Source of the DNA: Microvirga sp. VF16
GTDB taxonomy: Bacteria; Pseudomonadota; Alphaproteobacteria; Rhizobiales; Beijerinckiaceae
Reading direction: 5' to 3'
Assembly (NCBI RefSeq): GCF_016864375.1
Contig: NZ_CP069354.1
Coordinates: 2,253,501-2,317,500 of the forward strand
Length of the DNA: 64,000 nucleotides
Shown: positions 1-8,895 of the stretch, in pieces
How positions within the stretch are numbered: position 1 is the first letter of the stretch
How the letters are laid out: each line of letters opens with the position of its first letter
Notes under the pieces: generated by a model
What the model saw: the letters and a program-made list of their open reading frames with translations, nothing else
Database searches by the model: none
Told to the model about the DNA's origin: nothing
Made by a program: the position numbers and the translations under genes

Positions 1-698
1 GTTTTCGTCAGGGCCGTGATGATGTCGTCCGTGATCCCGTCGGCGAAGTACTCCTGCTCGGGATCGCCACTCAGGTTGGCGAACGGCACGACGGCAATGG
101 AAGGTTTATCGGTCTGATTTGGGATCGGCCGGGCTGCCTTCGGCTCTTGGGGCGTGATGTCCCCCGCTTTCAAGGCATAGACGTGGATGGGACGTGCGAT
201 GTTCTTGAGGCGCTGTTCGCCCCGGTCCTCGAACGGCAGGGACAGCTTGCCCTCGAGTTCGTCGAACACCTTGCCGGAGATGCAGATGCCGCCGGGATCG
301 GCCACGCCCTCCAGGCGCACCGCGATGTTCACGCCGTCGCCAAGGATATCCTCGTCCTCGCTGACGAGAATATCGCCGAGGTTAATGCCCATGCGGAGCC
401 GGATTGTCCCGTTCCCCGGATAGTCGGCGGCGAGATCAGTGACCGCCGTCTGGGCCTCGATCGCACACAGCACGGCCTCGACCGGGCTGGCGAACTCCAG
501 GAGGGCTCCGTCGCCCATGGTCTTGACGATGCGTCCGTGATGCCGCGCGGCGGCCGCCCCGATGATGTCCGACAGGATCGTCCCGATGGCTGCGGCCGCG
601 GCCTCCTCGTCCTCTTCCATGAGCCGGGAAGATCCCACCACGTCGGCAGCCAGGATGGCGGCAAGCCTGCGCTGGGATTTTGGACGCAGATCAGGCAT
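1..698 (-). CDS. Class III adenylate/guanylate cyclase, partial (C-terminus beyond the window)
   Basis: The reading frame enters from the left edge and starts at an ATG at 698. The N-terminus (MPDLRPKS, then LAAILAADVVGSSRL) is the first strand of a class III nucleotide cyclase catalytic domain. KTMGDGALLEF and MGINLGDI follow in the expected order, so residues of about 10-175 form the cyclase domain. It then runs into PSIAVVPFANLSGDP and YFADGITDDI, the start of the TolB-like region that often follows such cyclases before TPR repeats. By family it would make cAMP or cGMP from ATP or GTP in the cytoplasm. The C-terminal sensing part is outside the window, so the stimulus cannot be judged. Confidence 0.85.
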   Translation of the reverse strand, partial: MPDLRPKSQRRLAAILAADVVGSSRLMEEDEEAAAAAIGTILSDIIGAAAARHHGRIVKTMGDGALLEFASPVEAVLCAIEAQTAVTDLAADYPGNGTIRLRMGINLGDILVSEDEDILGDGVNIAVRLEGVADPGGICISGKVFDELEGKLSLPFEDRGEQRLKNIARPIHVYALKAGDITPQEPKAARPIPNQTDKPSIAVVPFANLSGDPEQEYFADGITDDIITALTK

Positions 699-929
699 GG
701 ACGTGTCCGCGCTTTCATGCAGGAGCAGTTTGCGCCGATCTCGGGTCCGGGTCTACCGGGCTTGGAGTGGGCTTGCTGGCAGAAATAGTGATAGCCCTCT
801 GTCGGAACGACACCCATCGTGCGATCTTGCAGCCAAACCCGACCGCGATCTCTGGGTCGACGTTTGCCCTTCGTGAGGGTCACATCGCGACTGTTCCATA
901 ATTGGCGTCAGCAGCAAGCCGCCCTTGGG

Positions 930-1187
930 TCAGGCAGCCCAAGGGCTGAGCATCCGAGGCGGGGAGATCGGTCGATCGATCCTCATCGAGACCGTCATGA
1001 CGGCGACGCGCTGGTGATGCTCGTCGCTCACCTCGACCACCGCTTGGCAGGCGCCGTCGTGCGGCAGCTTATGCAATCCGATGGCAGCCGCGGTGCGCGC
1101 CGCCTCCCGTTCGGCTGCGGCGAGGGTTTCGAACCCAGCGGGAGCGGGGTTCAGCTCATCATGCACGTTCAAGTGGTAGCGAGGCAT
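930..1187 (-). CDS. DUF6894-type small protein
   Basis: An 85-residue protein beginning MPRYHLNVHDELNP, the conserved opening of the DUF6894 family (typically MPRYFFHVHDG), followed by an alanine-rich helix and a VEVSDEHHQRV strand. I chose the ATG at 1187, because homology starts there and a purine-rich GAGGG lies just upstream. The open frame extends to 1379 without family resemblance. The family is abundant in Rhizobiales genomes and has no established function. It stands alone between unrelated genes. Confidence 0.7.
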   Translation of the reverse strand: MPRYHLNVHDELNPAPAGFETLAAAEREAARTAAAIGLHKLPHDGACQAVVEVSDEHHQRVAVMTVSMRIDRPISPPRMLSPWAA

Positions 1188-1537
1188 GGCACCCTCGGAC
1201 CTGCGGGAGTTTCTGCAAGACAGGATAGGCGGCGCGGTCGGTATGTCGATCAAATATAAATTGTGGGATTCATCAAGAATCGTGGCCGCCACAGGCGCAG
1301 GTCCCACATGTGAGCGATGGCTCTGGACCCGCCGCGCCGTGCGATCGGGTGCTCCGAATATCCGCTCTGGTAAGGGCACCGGCCGTTCCTCATCGGCAAG
1401 GCATCGTCAGTGCGTGACCCAATGCAGACCGCAGGTCTTCCCGAGGTTATGGTTGTCATTGAAATCTTCGAAGGGCGGTTCAAGGGCGCCGACGGTATTG
1501 CTTGCGTACAATGATGCGCGTCGTGCGCCTGGTGACA
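1188..1537. other. Intergenic region, no gene seen
   Basis: This 350-bp stretch shows no convincing gene on either strand. It holds TGACCCAATGCAGACC (1415-1430), a motif that recurs in other intergenic gaps of this window near 7206 and 19699. Confidence 0.5.
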
Positions 1538-2197
1538 TCAATCCTGACCGGCCGTTCCCGCCTCTTGGCCCAGCCGATGACGCAGGCGTTGGCTCTCGGC
1601 GCGCAGACTCTCGATCTCCTCACGCACCGGGTTGAGCACCTGGTCCAATTCCTCGTGCGTGAAGCGAGGGGTGATGTGCTGAGGGCAGTTCCAGTCGAAA
1701 GCCTCAACCTGGATTAGGGCCCCGCGCTCGGAACGAGCCGCATAGTCTGGCACGGCGAGGGTTGCGACCAGTTCGGGGTCCGCGCTCACGTTGATCATCC
1801 GCAAGTGCCCGAAGATCTTGAGCCGCCGCTGATGAGCGTAGTCCATCAGGAACAGCGAGACCCGGTCATTCTCCGCAACGTTGCCGGTCGTCACATACTG
1901 CCGATTGCCCCGAAAATCCGCGAAGCCAAGCGTGTGATCGTCCAGGACGCGCAGGAATCCCGCCGGGCCACCCCGGTACTGCACATAAGGCCAGCCGGTT
2001 TCGGAGACAGAGGCGAGATAGAACCCGTCGCGTCCTTCAATGAAAGCCGCTTCTGCGTCGCCGAGCCGGTCGTTGCGGACCAGCCCAGCCCTGTTCAGCG
2101 TGCCATCCAGGCGCGCGTACTGGGCCGCGCTTCCGTAGCGCTCACGCGCGGCCTTCACTGAAGGGGTCGATGCGATCTCGAGCCATCTGTGTAGCAT
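1538..2197 (-). CDS. Pyridoxamine 5'-phosphate oxidase-fold flavoprotein
   Basis: A 219-residue protein of the PNPOx-like split-barrel family. Residues 40-150 carry the typical pattern: FIEGRDGFYLASVSETGWPY, QYRGGPAGFLRVLDD, LGFADFRGNRQY and ENDRVSLFLMDY. It resembles the FMN-binding group annotated as pyridoxamine 5'-phosphate oxidase family protein, and need not act on PNP itself. The last 45 residues form a charged, probably helical or coiled tail (EELDQVLNPVREEIESLRAE). The ATG at 2197 (MLHRWLEIAS) was chosen; the longer frame to 2338 has no family resemblance. It lies 34 bp downstream of the MBL hydrolase gene on the same strand and may be co-transcribed. Confidence 0.8.
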   Translation of the reverse strand: MLHRWLEIASTPSVKAARERYGSAAQYARLDGTLNRAGLVRNDRLGDAEAAFIEGRDGFYLASVSETGWPYVQYRGGPAGFLRVLDDHTLGFADFRGNRQYVTTGNVAENDRVSLFLMDYAHQRRLKIFGHLRMINVSADPELVATLAVPDYAARSERGALIQVEAFDWNCPQHITPRFTHEELDQVLNPVREEIESLRAESQRLRHRLGQEAGTAGQD

Positions 2198-2231
2198 CGT
2201 CAACCTCGTGGAAAACAGGAGGATTGCGGCA

Positions 2232-3197
2232 TTAGTCCTGGTAGGCCCAGTCAGCGGCATGCCAAGCCAAACGGCCTTGGTCGGACACGATCCGGCCGAG
2301 ACCAGGGAAAGGCATGTGCGTTGCTGCAATGAGCACACCCTCCTCAGCCGCCCGGGGGAAGAAGCGGGCCCGCATGGCTTGTGCTGCTGGCCGATCCGCC
2401 TCCATCAGGAAGTTCACGTCGGTTCCCATGGCCGGGTGCACCACCGGAAAGAGCATGTCGGAGACCATGATCAGGCTTTGTCCTCCGTCCTCGATCCGCA
2501 CGCCGATGTGGCCTGGAGTATGTCCCGCAAGGTCGACAAGTGACACGCCGCGGGCGATCTGGTGGTCGCCCTGGGTGGCCTGGAGCTTCGGATACAGGCG
2601 AACGAGGTCGGCCGAGAGGCGGAAGCTGGGTTGCAGATAGTCGGGCGCGGCGGCCTGCTTGCCCGGATCGGTCCAATGCGCGATATCGCGCCGGTCGACA
2701 TACACCTCCGCCTTCGGGAAAACACGGCGGCCGCCCGCGACAAGGCCTCCCAGGTGATCCTGGTGCATATGGGTTACGATCACGGCATCGATCTGGTCGG
2801 CCCCCAACCCACGGGCGGCAAGCGCCTGGGGGAGTTGCCCGGTCTGGCCCAGCGAGCCGGCGGGTCCGGCATCGATCAGGATGCGGCTCGATCCGTCCTC
2901 GATGAGATACTGATTGAACAGAAAGCGCACACCGCTCGGCCGTGCCGTGAACTGGGCCTTGGCCGCGGCTTCGACCTGCTCGGGCGTCCGGCCAGGGAAG
3001 TAGCCATAGGGCATATCCGCGTAGCCATCCGACAGGGCCGTCACGGTAAAGCGGCCCACCTTGATTTGCGCGAGCGGCGCGACAGCGGAGGCGGGTTGGC
3101 TGCTTGCGGCTCGCGCAGGCAGGGTCTGCGCACCGGCCATAAGCCCGGCAGTCGGAAGGCCAAAGGCGAAAGCGCGACGGGAGAGCGAGAGGGGCAT
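2232..3197 (-). CDS. MBL-fold metallo-hydrolase with twin-arginine signal
   Basis: A 321-residue protein with an N-terminal SRRAFAFGL segment and a hydrophobic stretch ending at ARA (about residue 30), which fits a Tat signal peptide and periplasmic location. The core has the metallo-beta-lactamase zinc motif THMHQDH (near residue 142), then DLAGHTPGH, MVSDMLFP and a C-terminal ATHMPFPGLG. The family includes lactonases, quorum-quenching enzymes and related hydrolases; the substrate is unknown. It diverges from the LysR gene at 3340 across 142 bp, a layout typical of a LysR regulator and its target. Confidence 0.85.
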   Translation of the reverse strand: MPLSLSRRAFAFGLPTAGLMAGAQTLPARAASSQPASAVAPLAQIKVGRFTVTALSDGYADMPYGYFPGRTPEQVEAAAKAQFTARPSGVRFLFNQYLIEDGSSRILIDAGPAGSLGQTGQLPQALAARGLGADQIDAVIVTHMHQDHLGGLVAGGRRVFPKAEVYVDRRDIAHWTDPGKQAAAPDYLQPSFRLSADLVRLYPKLQATQGDHQIARGVSLVDLAGHTPGHIGVRIEDGGQSLIMVSDMLFPVVHPAMGTDVNFLMEADRPAAQAMRARFFPRAAEEGVLIAATHMPFPGLGRIVSDQGRLAWHAADWAYQD

Positions 3198-3339
3198 GGG
3201 AGAAGCTCCAAGGTTTTGTGACCCAGGTGATGATCCTGATCGATGTCGACGCCCGGGTCTGGGCAGACACTAGACCCTCCCTGTCCCAACCGGTATCCTG
3301 CGAATTCAAGACCTTTCCTCTCATTTTTTGGAAGGTACG

Positions 3340-4233
3340 ATGGACCGCTTCGACGCCATGGCCGTTCTGCTCGCCGTCGTGGAGGAGGGCAGCCTGTCGG
3401 CCGCCTCACGCCGCCTGCGCGCGCCTCTAGCTACGGTGAGCCGCAAGGTGGCGGACCTGGAGCGGCACCTGAACGCCCAGCTTCTGGTGCGCACAAGTCG
3501 ACGGGTTGAGCTGACCGACGCGGGCCGCGGCTATGTGGAGGCGGCCAAACGCATCCTGGAGCAAGTCGGGGAAGCAGAGCGCGAGGCGGCGGGCGAGTAC
3601 ACTACGCTCAGGGGTGAGCTTCACGTGACAGCGCCTACGATGTTCGGTCGAATTCATGTCTTGCCGATCGCCCTCGACTTCCTGAAGGAGCACCCAGAGA
3701 TCGACCTGCGGCTTTTCCTCAACGACCGCCAAGTGGATCTAGTCGAGGAACACGTCGATGTTGCCGTTCGCATTGGCCATTTGGTCGATGGCGGCTTACG
3801 GGCGACGAAGGTTGGCGCGATCCGCCGTATTGCCTGCGCCAGCCCTGCCTACCTCGCTCGACGCGGAGTTCCCAATACGCCAGGCGATCTCGCACAGCAT
3901 GACGGCATCACGTTCCAGGGCTTCGAGCGCGCGCCCGAATGGCGCTATCGCGGTGACAGCCCCGCCTGGACAGCCGAGCCGCGGACGCGCCTGGCCGTGA
4001 ACTCGACGGAAGCTGCCGTGGCCGCGGCGGTGGCGGGTCTGGGGACTGTCCGTCTCCTGTCATATCAAATCGAGCAGGAGTTGCGCTCAGGTGCCCTGCT
4101 CGCGATTCTCGAAGAGTTCGCCCCCAAGCCCATGCCGGTGACCCTTGTCTATCCCGAAGGAGGTCGGCTCGCACCCAAGGCTCGGGCCTTCATCGACTGG
4201 GCGGCACCGCGGCTTCGAGTCCGACTGTCATGA
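3340..4233 (+). CDS. LysR family transcriptional regulator
   Basis: A 297-residue LysR protein. Residues 1-60 are the winged helix-turn-helix (FDAMAVLLAVVEEGSLSAAS and a VSRKVADLE recognition region). The rest is the periplasmic-binding-protein-like effector domain, with LHVTAPTMFGR and VDVAVRIGHL. It belongs to the DsdC/AaeR-like group with the usual R-x-G-x-L effector strand. I took the ATG at 3340, preceded by GGAAGG four bases upstream, rather than the in-frame TTG at 3328. It is divergent from the MBL hydrolase gene at 2232-3197 and probably controls it and itself. Confidence 0.9.
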   Translation: MDRFDAMAVLLAVVEEGSLSAASRRLRAPLATVSRKVADLERHLNAQLLVRTSRRVELTDAGRGYVEAAKRILEQVGEAEREAAGEYTTLRGELHVTAPTMFGRIHVLPIALDFLKEHPEIDLRLFLNDRQVDLVEEHVDVAVRIGHLVDGGLRATKVGAIRRIACASPAYLARRGVPNTPGDLAQHDGITFQGFERAPEWRYRGDSPAWTAEPRTRLAVNSTEAAVAAAVAGLGTVRLLSYQIEQELRSGALLAILEEFAPKPMPVTLVYPEGGRLAPKARAFIDWAAPRLRVRLS

Positions 4234-4351
4234 CGTTGGCCCTGCAATTCACCCCCGGTCCAGTCAGCATTCCTCTCACCTTGCAATGGTGGACCTTCCA
4301 ATCGGAGCATTCCTGAAGTCAAAGGAGCTTGGGAAGGTCTGCCTTTGATGC

Positions 4352-5447
4352 TGTGGACGGCTCCCACCCAGCGGTGAGGTAGCATGGCTGTTGTCAGCAG
4401 CCAGCGACACAGGAGCAGCCCATGAGCACGGTCACTACCATTGGTCTGGACATCGCCAAGTCCGTCTTCCAGGTGCATGGCATCGATGCCGAAGGGGTCG
4501 TGATCATCCGACGCCAGGTCAGGCGAGGGCAGGTGCTCAAGTTCTTTGCTTCCCTGCCACCCTGTCTGATCGGCATCGAGGCCTGTGCGAGCGCCCATCA
4601 CTGGTCACGGGAGTTGCAGAGCCTCGGTCATGAGGTGAAGCTCATGCCGCCGGCTTATGTCAAACCGTATGTAAAACGACAGAAGAACGACATGGCCGAT
4701 GCCGAGGCGATCTGCGAGGCAGTCACCCGGCCCACCATGCGCTTTGTCGAGACGAAGACGTGCGAGCAGCAAAGCACCCTGATGCTGCACCGGGTGCGGC
4801 TGATGCAGGTGCGGCAGAGGACCATGCTCACCAATGCGATCCGAGCACACCTGGCGGAGTTCGGCGTGGTGGCGAAGATCGGCCGGGAAGGTGTTGATGA
4901 GTTGCTGCTCATGGTCAGCAACGAAGATGAGCGCATCCCGGAGCTGGCCCGGGCCTGCATCCTGGCCTTGGCCGAGCAACTGGTGCTGCTCAAGCGCCAG
5001 ATCCTGGAGATGGACCGACGGATCACCGCCTGCCACCGCGCCAACGAAGTCAGCCGCCGGTTGGCCGAGATCCCCGGTGTGGGTCCGCTGCTCGCATCAG
5101 CTCTCGTGGCCCATGTTCCCAACCCGAAGGCCTTCTCATCCGGGCGCAATCTGGCGGCCTGGATCGGCTTGGTGCCGAAGCAGAACTCCAGCGGCGGCAA
5201 GGAGCGGCTCGGCGGCGTGACCAAACAGGGCAACCGCTACCTGCGCTCCCTGCTGACGGTGGGCGCACTCGCAGTGATCCGCTTTGCCCAGCGGCACGGG
5301 ACGAAGCGGCCGTGGATCGTGCAACTGCTGGCGCGGCGGGCCACGAAGGTAGCGGCGGTGGCCCTGGCCAACAAGATGGCCCGGATGGTGTGGGCGATCA
5401 TGGCCAAGGGCGAGCACTATCGGGAGCCTGTTGTACAAGCGGCATAA
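4352..5447 (+). mobile_element. IS110/IS1111-type insertion sequence A (left end plus transposase; right end not found)
   Basis: A left-end motif TGTGGACGGCTCCC (4352-4365) sits 56 bp before the transposase ATG. The same 14 bases occur, inverted, at 7097-7110 as the left end of the neighbouring element B. No matching right-end inverted copy occurs between 5448 and 5648, so the right end of A appears lost or overwritten by element B, which lies tail to tail with it. The 5448-5648 stretch holds no gene and is probably the remaining noncoding 3' end of A. Confidence 0.7.
4422..5447 (+). CDS. IS110 family transposase (element A)
   Basis: A 341-residue transposase of the IS110/IS1111 type. The N-terminal RuvC-like DEDD domain shows GLDIAK (D10), IGIEAC (E53) and KNDMADAEA (D90, D93). 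The C-terminal Transposase_20 domain has IPGVGPLLASALVA and GLVPKQNSSGGKERLGG with its conserved serine, then KQGNRYLRSLL. Length matches the family (about 340 aa) and the frame is intact. It is clearly related to the transposase of element B and more distantly to the one at 24013. The family moves using a DEDD active site plus a C-terminal serine, guided by a structured RNA from the element's noncoding end. Confidence 0.95.
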   Translation: MSTVTTIGLDIAKSVFQVHGIDAEGVVIIRRQVRRGQVLKFFASLPPCLIGIEACASAHHWSRELQSLGHEVKLMPPAYVKPYVKRQKNDMADAEAICEAVTRPTMRFVETKTCEQQSTLMLHRVRLMQVRQRTMLTNAIRAHLAEFGVVAKIGREGVDELLLMVSNEDERIPELARACILALAEQLVLLKRQILEMDRRITACHRANEVSRRLAEIPGVGPLLASALVAHVPNPKAFSSGRNLAAWIGLVPKQNSSGGKERLGGVTKQGNRYLRSLLTVGALAVIRFAQRHGTKRPWIVQLLARRATKVAAVALANKMARMVWAIMAKGEHYREPVVQAA

Positions 5448-5662
5448 TCATCGTCGGAAGGCTCCGGCGATCACGAGGTTGGAAAGGGCGAACAGACGTT
5501 AATGCAGGATCCGGTCGAACCGGGAAGCGGGACACCCCACTCGTGCCAGAGCATCTTGGAATGCGAGCTTTTGGTCGGGACCCCTTCGCGGAGGGCATTA
5601 TGGCCAGCGGTCATAAGCACCGCATCAACAGGTCGAACACATGGCCTATGTGGACGGCCCCC

Positions 5663-5927
5663 GCCTCGCAAGAAGATTTCGGCATGGTTTGATCGGATCG
5701 CTTGCGGTCATATGTCCGGCCTTTCATTGCAGTCACACATGACCGCTGGCCAAGATGGCGTCCGCTCTGTGAGTTCCCAACAGCACCGCGGCCTCGCCAG
5801 ACCACAGTCATGTGCGGAGTGTCTCACCGTCTGGATCGATCGATCACACCATCTGCTCGCTTCCTTGCAAGGTCCGACACCAGCTCAACACGAGAGCGCT
5901 TGAAGGGTTCTCATGTCGGGCTGATCT
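5663..5927 (-). other. Noncoding 3' end of IS B, candidate bridge-RNA region
   Basis: No gene is visible between the transposase stop and the right inverted repeat. In IS1111-type elements the guide (bridge) RNA is encoded in this right-hand noncoding end, so a structured RNA is expected here. This rests on family knowledge and position only; I did not fold it. Confidence 0.4.
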
Positions 5928-6971
5928 CTACACAGCGCACGCCGCTGCCGATACTGACGCTGGGGCTTTGTAGCTCTCCCCTGTCACCATCAGCTTCCAG
6001 GCAATGCGGGCGATCTTGTTGGCCAGCGCCACGGCAACCAGCTTGGGCGGCTTGCGCTGGAGCAACGCCACCAGCCACGGCGAAGGCGGCGCACTCTGGC
6101 CGCGCCGCAACTGCCGGATGACAGCAGTCGCCCCGACCACCAGCACGCTGCGCAGGGCCTCGTCACCGGCCCGCGTGATCACCCCATGCCGCACCTTGCC
6201 GGCGGTGGAATGATCCTTCGGGGTCAAGCCAAGCCAGGCGGCAAAGTGGCGGGCCGAGCGAAAGGCCTCGGGTGCAGGCGTCTTCATCACCAACATCGCA
6301 GCGCCGATCGGACCCACCCCAGGAATCCTGGCCAAGCGTCGGCTGATCTCATGGGCGCGGTGCCAAGCCATGAGGCGATCTTCAATCTCCTCCAATCGGG
6401 CCTGCAGCTGCGCATACTCCGTGGCCTGCATCGCAAACAGCTCCCGGGCGAGAGCCGGCAAGGTCTCCTCGGTTTTGACCCGCTCCAGCAGAGGCTCGAT
6501 CCGGCACAGCCCCTTAGGGGCAATGAGCCCGAACTCCGCCGCATAGCCGCGGATCACGTTGACCAGCTGGGTGCGCTGCCGGATCAAGCGATCGCGCACG
6601 CCCACCAGCATCAAGGCCGCCTGCTGGTCGGCTGTTTTGACCGGCACGAAGCGCATGGTGGGCCGGCTCATCGCCTCGCAGATCGCCTCGGCATCAGCCG
6701 CATCGTTCTTGCCACGCTTGACGTACGGCTTGGCCAATTGCGGCGCGATCAGCTTCACCTGGTGCCCTAACGACTGCAGAAGGCGCGCCCAATGGTGCGA
6801 GCCCCCACAGGCTTCAAGGGCAACTACGGTGGGCGGAAGCTTGCCAAAGAAGGTGATCAGATCCTGGCGCCGCAGCTTCTTGCGCAGCACCGGCTCCTCG
6901 GCGGCATTCACGCCGTGCAGTTGGAAGACGTGCTTTGACGTATCCATTCCGATGCGGATAATCTGGTCCAT
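5928..6971 (-). CDS. IS110 family transposase (element B)
   Basis: A 347-residue DEDD transposase. MDQIIRIGMDTSK gives D10, VALEACGG gives E53, and KNDAADAEA gives D90 and D93. The C-terminal domain shows IPGVGPIGAAMLV, GLTPKDHSTAGKVRHG and RAGDEALRSVL. The ATG at 6971 was chosen because family homology starts there; the frame runs open to 7118. It is similar to element A over its whole length (for example RPTMRFV and ALANKIARIAWKLM), so the two elements are relatives, not identical copies. The frame is intact, so mobility is possible. Confidence 0.95.
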   Translation of the reverse strand: MDQIIRIGMDTSKHVFQLHGVNAAEEPVLRKKLRRQDLITFFGKLPPTVVALEACGGSHHWARLLQSLGHQVKLIAPQLAKPYVKRGKNDAADAEAICEAMSRPTMRFVPVKTADQQAALMLVGVRDRLIRQRTQLVNVIRGYAAEFGLIAPKGLCRIEPLLERVKTEETLPALARELFAMQATEYAQLQARLEEIEDRLMAWHRAHEISRRLARIPGVGPIGAAMLVMKTPAPEAFRSARHFAAWLGLTPKDHSTAGKVRHGVITRAGDEALRSVLVVGATAVIRQLRRGQSAPPSPWLVALLQRKPPKLVAVALANKIARIAWKLMVTGESYKAPASVSAAACAV

Positions 6972-7183
6972 GGACGGTCTCCTGTGACTGAGATCTGCAA
7001 CGACCTCATTCTGGCACAGCGATGCCGTAAGGGGGCCGTCCACTCCAACAGCATCGACCAGCCTTGCAGAAGCGTTTAATAAATCCCTTGCCAATAGGGA
7101 GCCGTCCACACATGGCACTGGGCTGACCTTATCCCAAGTTCCGCGATTGCGCGCTGAGCGGACTTTCCTTTGATCCGCTCAAT

Positions 7184-7209
7184 GTTATACTTTGACGTTA
7201 TACTTTGAC
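7184..7209. repeat. Perfect 13-bp tandem duplication
   Basis: GTTATACTTTGAC occurs twice in immediate succession (7184-7196 and 7197-7209). The second copy leads into TGACCCGTTGCAGACGTC (7206-7223), a relative of motifs near 1415 and 19699. The surrounding 7111-7341 stretch holds no gene. An inverted pair GAGCGGA/TCCGCTC frames the bases just upstream. Confidence 0.75.
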
Positions 7210-7341
7210 CCGTTGCAGACGTCCAATAGTCCATGGGTTGGAGGCAAACCGTGGGTGGAGATCTGTTATCGGCCTTCGGGTCAGTGTTCTAAATGTTCAA
7301 GCCTCTGGGTCAGGCCGGGGAGGCCCCGCCTCGGAGACACA

Positions 7342-8895
7342 TCAGAGGACGGCTTCGATGAGAAAGGGGCCGCGGCGCAACAGAGCGCCCTCGAAGAGCC
7401 GCACGAACTCCTCAACCGTGCTGGCGCGTCCTGCCTCTACGCCCAGGCCCCTCGCCATCGCAAGCCAGTCGAGCGCCGGCTCGTCGACGGTGAGCATGCG
7501 CTGCGCATTGCGGCCGAACTCGTTCACGCCGACATTGCGCATCTCGCCCTGGAGGATCGCATAGGCGCGGTTCGCGAACACAATGGTGATCACATCGAGG
7601 TTTTCACGCGCCTGCGTCCACAGCCCCTGTACCGTGTACATGCCGCTGCCGTCAGCCTGGAGGCCGATGACCTTGCGATCGGGGCAGGCGATCGCCGCGC
7701 CAGCCGCAAGCGGGATGCCGATGCCGATGGAGCCGCCGGTGATGTGCAGGTAATCATGTGGCACACTGTCCTGCGATAGGGCGAAGAACTGTCGGCCCGA
7801 TGTGATGGCCTCGTCGCAAATGATGGCGTTCTCCGGCATCATTCGGGCGACGACGCGCGAGATTGCATCCGCGGTCAAACGCCCCGCCGGCAGCGGGTCT
7901 GCGAGAGCAGCGGACCGGAGGATGGGCGCCGGCCTATCCGGCCGCACCCCGAGTTCGTCTGCAAGCCAGGCGAGAGCCCCCTTGAGGTCCTGCCCGAGCT
8001 GTGCCAGCTCGATCACCTCGCAATCGTCACGCACGAGCCGCCCGGGCTTGCCCGGATAGGCGAAGAAGGCTACCGGCACCTCAGCGCCGACAAGGATCAG
8101 CACCTCGACGTCACGCAGCATCTCCAGCGCCAGATCGATCGGATAGGGAACCCGCGCGACCGGGACGCGGCCGACGCCGCGCTCAATGCGTCCGTTGAAT
8201 GCTTGGGCGGTCAGCCGCAGCCCTGTAGCTTCAGCGATGCGGCCGGCAATTTCGAGCGCATCCGCCCGCAGGGCCCGGCTGGTGAGCATGAGGGCTGCGC
8301 GCCGGCCCGAGCGGACGGCGTTCGCCGCTGCCAGGACCGCCTCTGCCGCCAAGGGCTCCGGCTTGGGGACTACAGTCCGCTGGATCGGCCTCTCCGACAC
8401 CGCGCCCCAGGCGGCATCGGCGGGCAGGATCAGGGTCGTGATGCCCGGCAGGGACATGGTCGCTTGATAGGCTGCGGCCGTATCCGGCCCGACGCTCTCG
8501 GCATCGGCGATCCGCCGGACCCAGTGCGACATCGGTCGGGCGAGGCTCTCGATATCGCTCGTCAGCGGTGCATCATGTTGGAGATGATAGGTGGCGTGAT
8601 CGCCGACCACGTTGATCATCGGCGTATGGGCGCGCCGTGCATTATGGAGATTGGCGAGCCCGTTGGCGAGCCCGGGTCCCAGATGGAGGAGAGTGGCGGC
8701 CGGCCTGTCGGCCATTCGGGCGTAGCCGTCGGCGGCGCCAGTGACCACGCCCTCGAACAGGCCGAGCACGCAGCGCATCCGCGGCTTGCGGTCGAGCGCC
8801 GCCACGAAATGCATCTCGGAGGTTCCGGGATTGGCAAAGCAGACGTCCACGTCGTTCGCGAGCAGCACGTCACACAGGCGGTCGGCACCGTTCAT
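7342..8895 (-). CDS. Acetolactate-synthase-like thiamine diphosphate enzyme
   Basis: A 517-residue ThDP enzyme in the large-subunit family of acetolactate synthase and benzoylformate decarboxylase. The N-terminal PYR domain has CFANPGTSEMHFVAALD and the catalytic-glutamate region LGLFEGVVTGAADGYARM. A central domain follows, then the PP domain with GGSIGIGIPLAAGAAIA and QADGSGMYTVQGLWTQAREN. In the ThDP/Mg site GDG is replaced by ADG and the later Asn-Asn by Asn-Arg. It is shorter than biosynthetic IlvB (about 560-590 aa) and has no ilvN partner, so a decarboxylase or carboligase of unknown substrate is more likely than branched-chain synthesis. The ATG at 8895 (MNGADRL) fits the family start. 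Confidence 0.85.
   Translation of the reverse strand: MNGADRLCDVLLANDVDVCFANPGTSEMHFVAALDRKPRMRCVLGLFEGVVTGAADGYARMADRPAATLLHLGPGLANGLANLHNARRAHTPMINVVGDHATYHLQHDAPLTSDIESLARPMSHWVRRIADAESVGPDTAAAYQATMSLPGITTLILPADAAWGAVSERPIQRTVVPKPEPLAAEAVLAAANAVRSGRRAALMLTSRALRADALEIAGRIAEATGLRLTAQAFNGRIERGVGRVPVARVPYPIDLALEMLRDVEVLILVGAEVPVAFFAYPGKPGRLVRDDCEVIELAQLGQDLKGALAWLADELGVRPDRPAPILRSAALADPLPAGRLTADAISRVVARMMPENAIICDEAITSGRQFFALSQDSVPHDYLHITGGSIGIGIPLAAGAAIACPDRKVIGLQADGSGMYTVQGLWTQARENLDVITIVFANRAYAILQGEMRNVGVNEFGRNAQRMLTVDEPALDWLAMARGLGVEAGRASTVEEFVRLFEGALLRRGPFLIEAVL

Larger units (their letters stand above)
5649..7110 (-). mobile_element. IS110/IS1111-type insertion sequence B with inverted ends
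   Basis: The element is delimited by TGTGGACGGCCCCC (5649-5662) and the inverted GGGAGCCGTCCACA (7097-7110), which match at 13 of 14 positions. The transposase (5928-6971, minus) lies nearer the left end (high coordinate), leaving a 265-bp noncoding 3' end at 5663-5927. That asymmetry and the subterminal repeats are typical of the IS1111 subgroup. Exact element termini lie a few bases beyond the repeats and cannot be fixed from one copy. Confidence 0.75.

Noticed and set aside
5448..5648. A right-end inverted repeat for IS element A
   Set aside because: No sequence matching GGGAGCCGTCCACA occurs there; the only such copy is the left end of element B at 7097.
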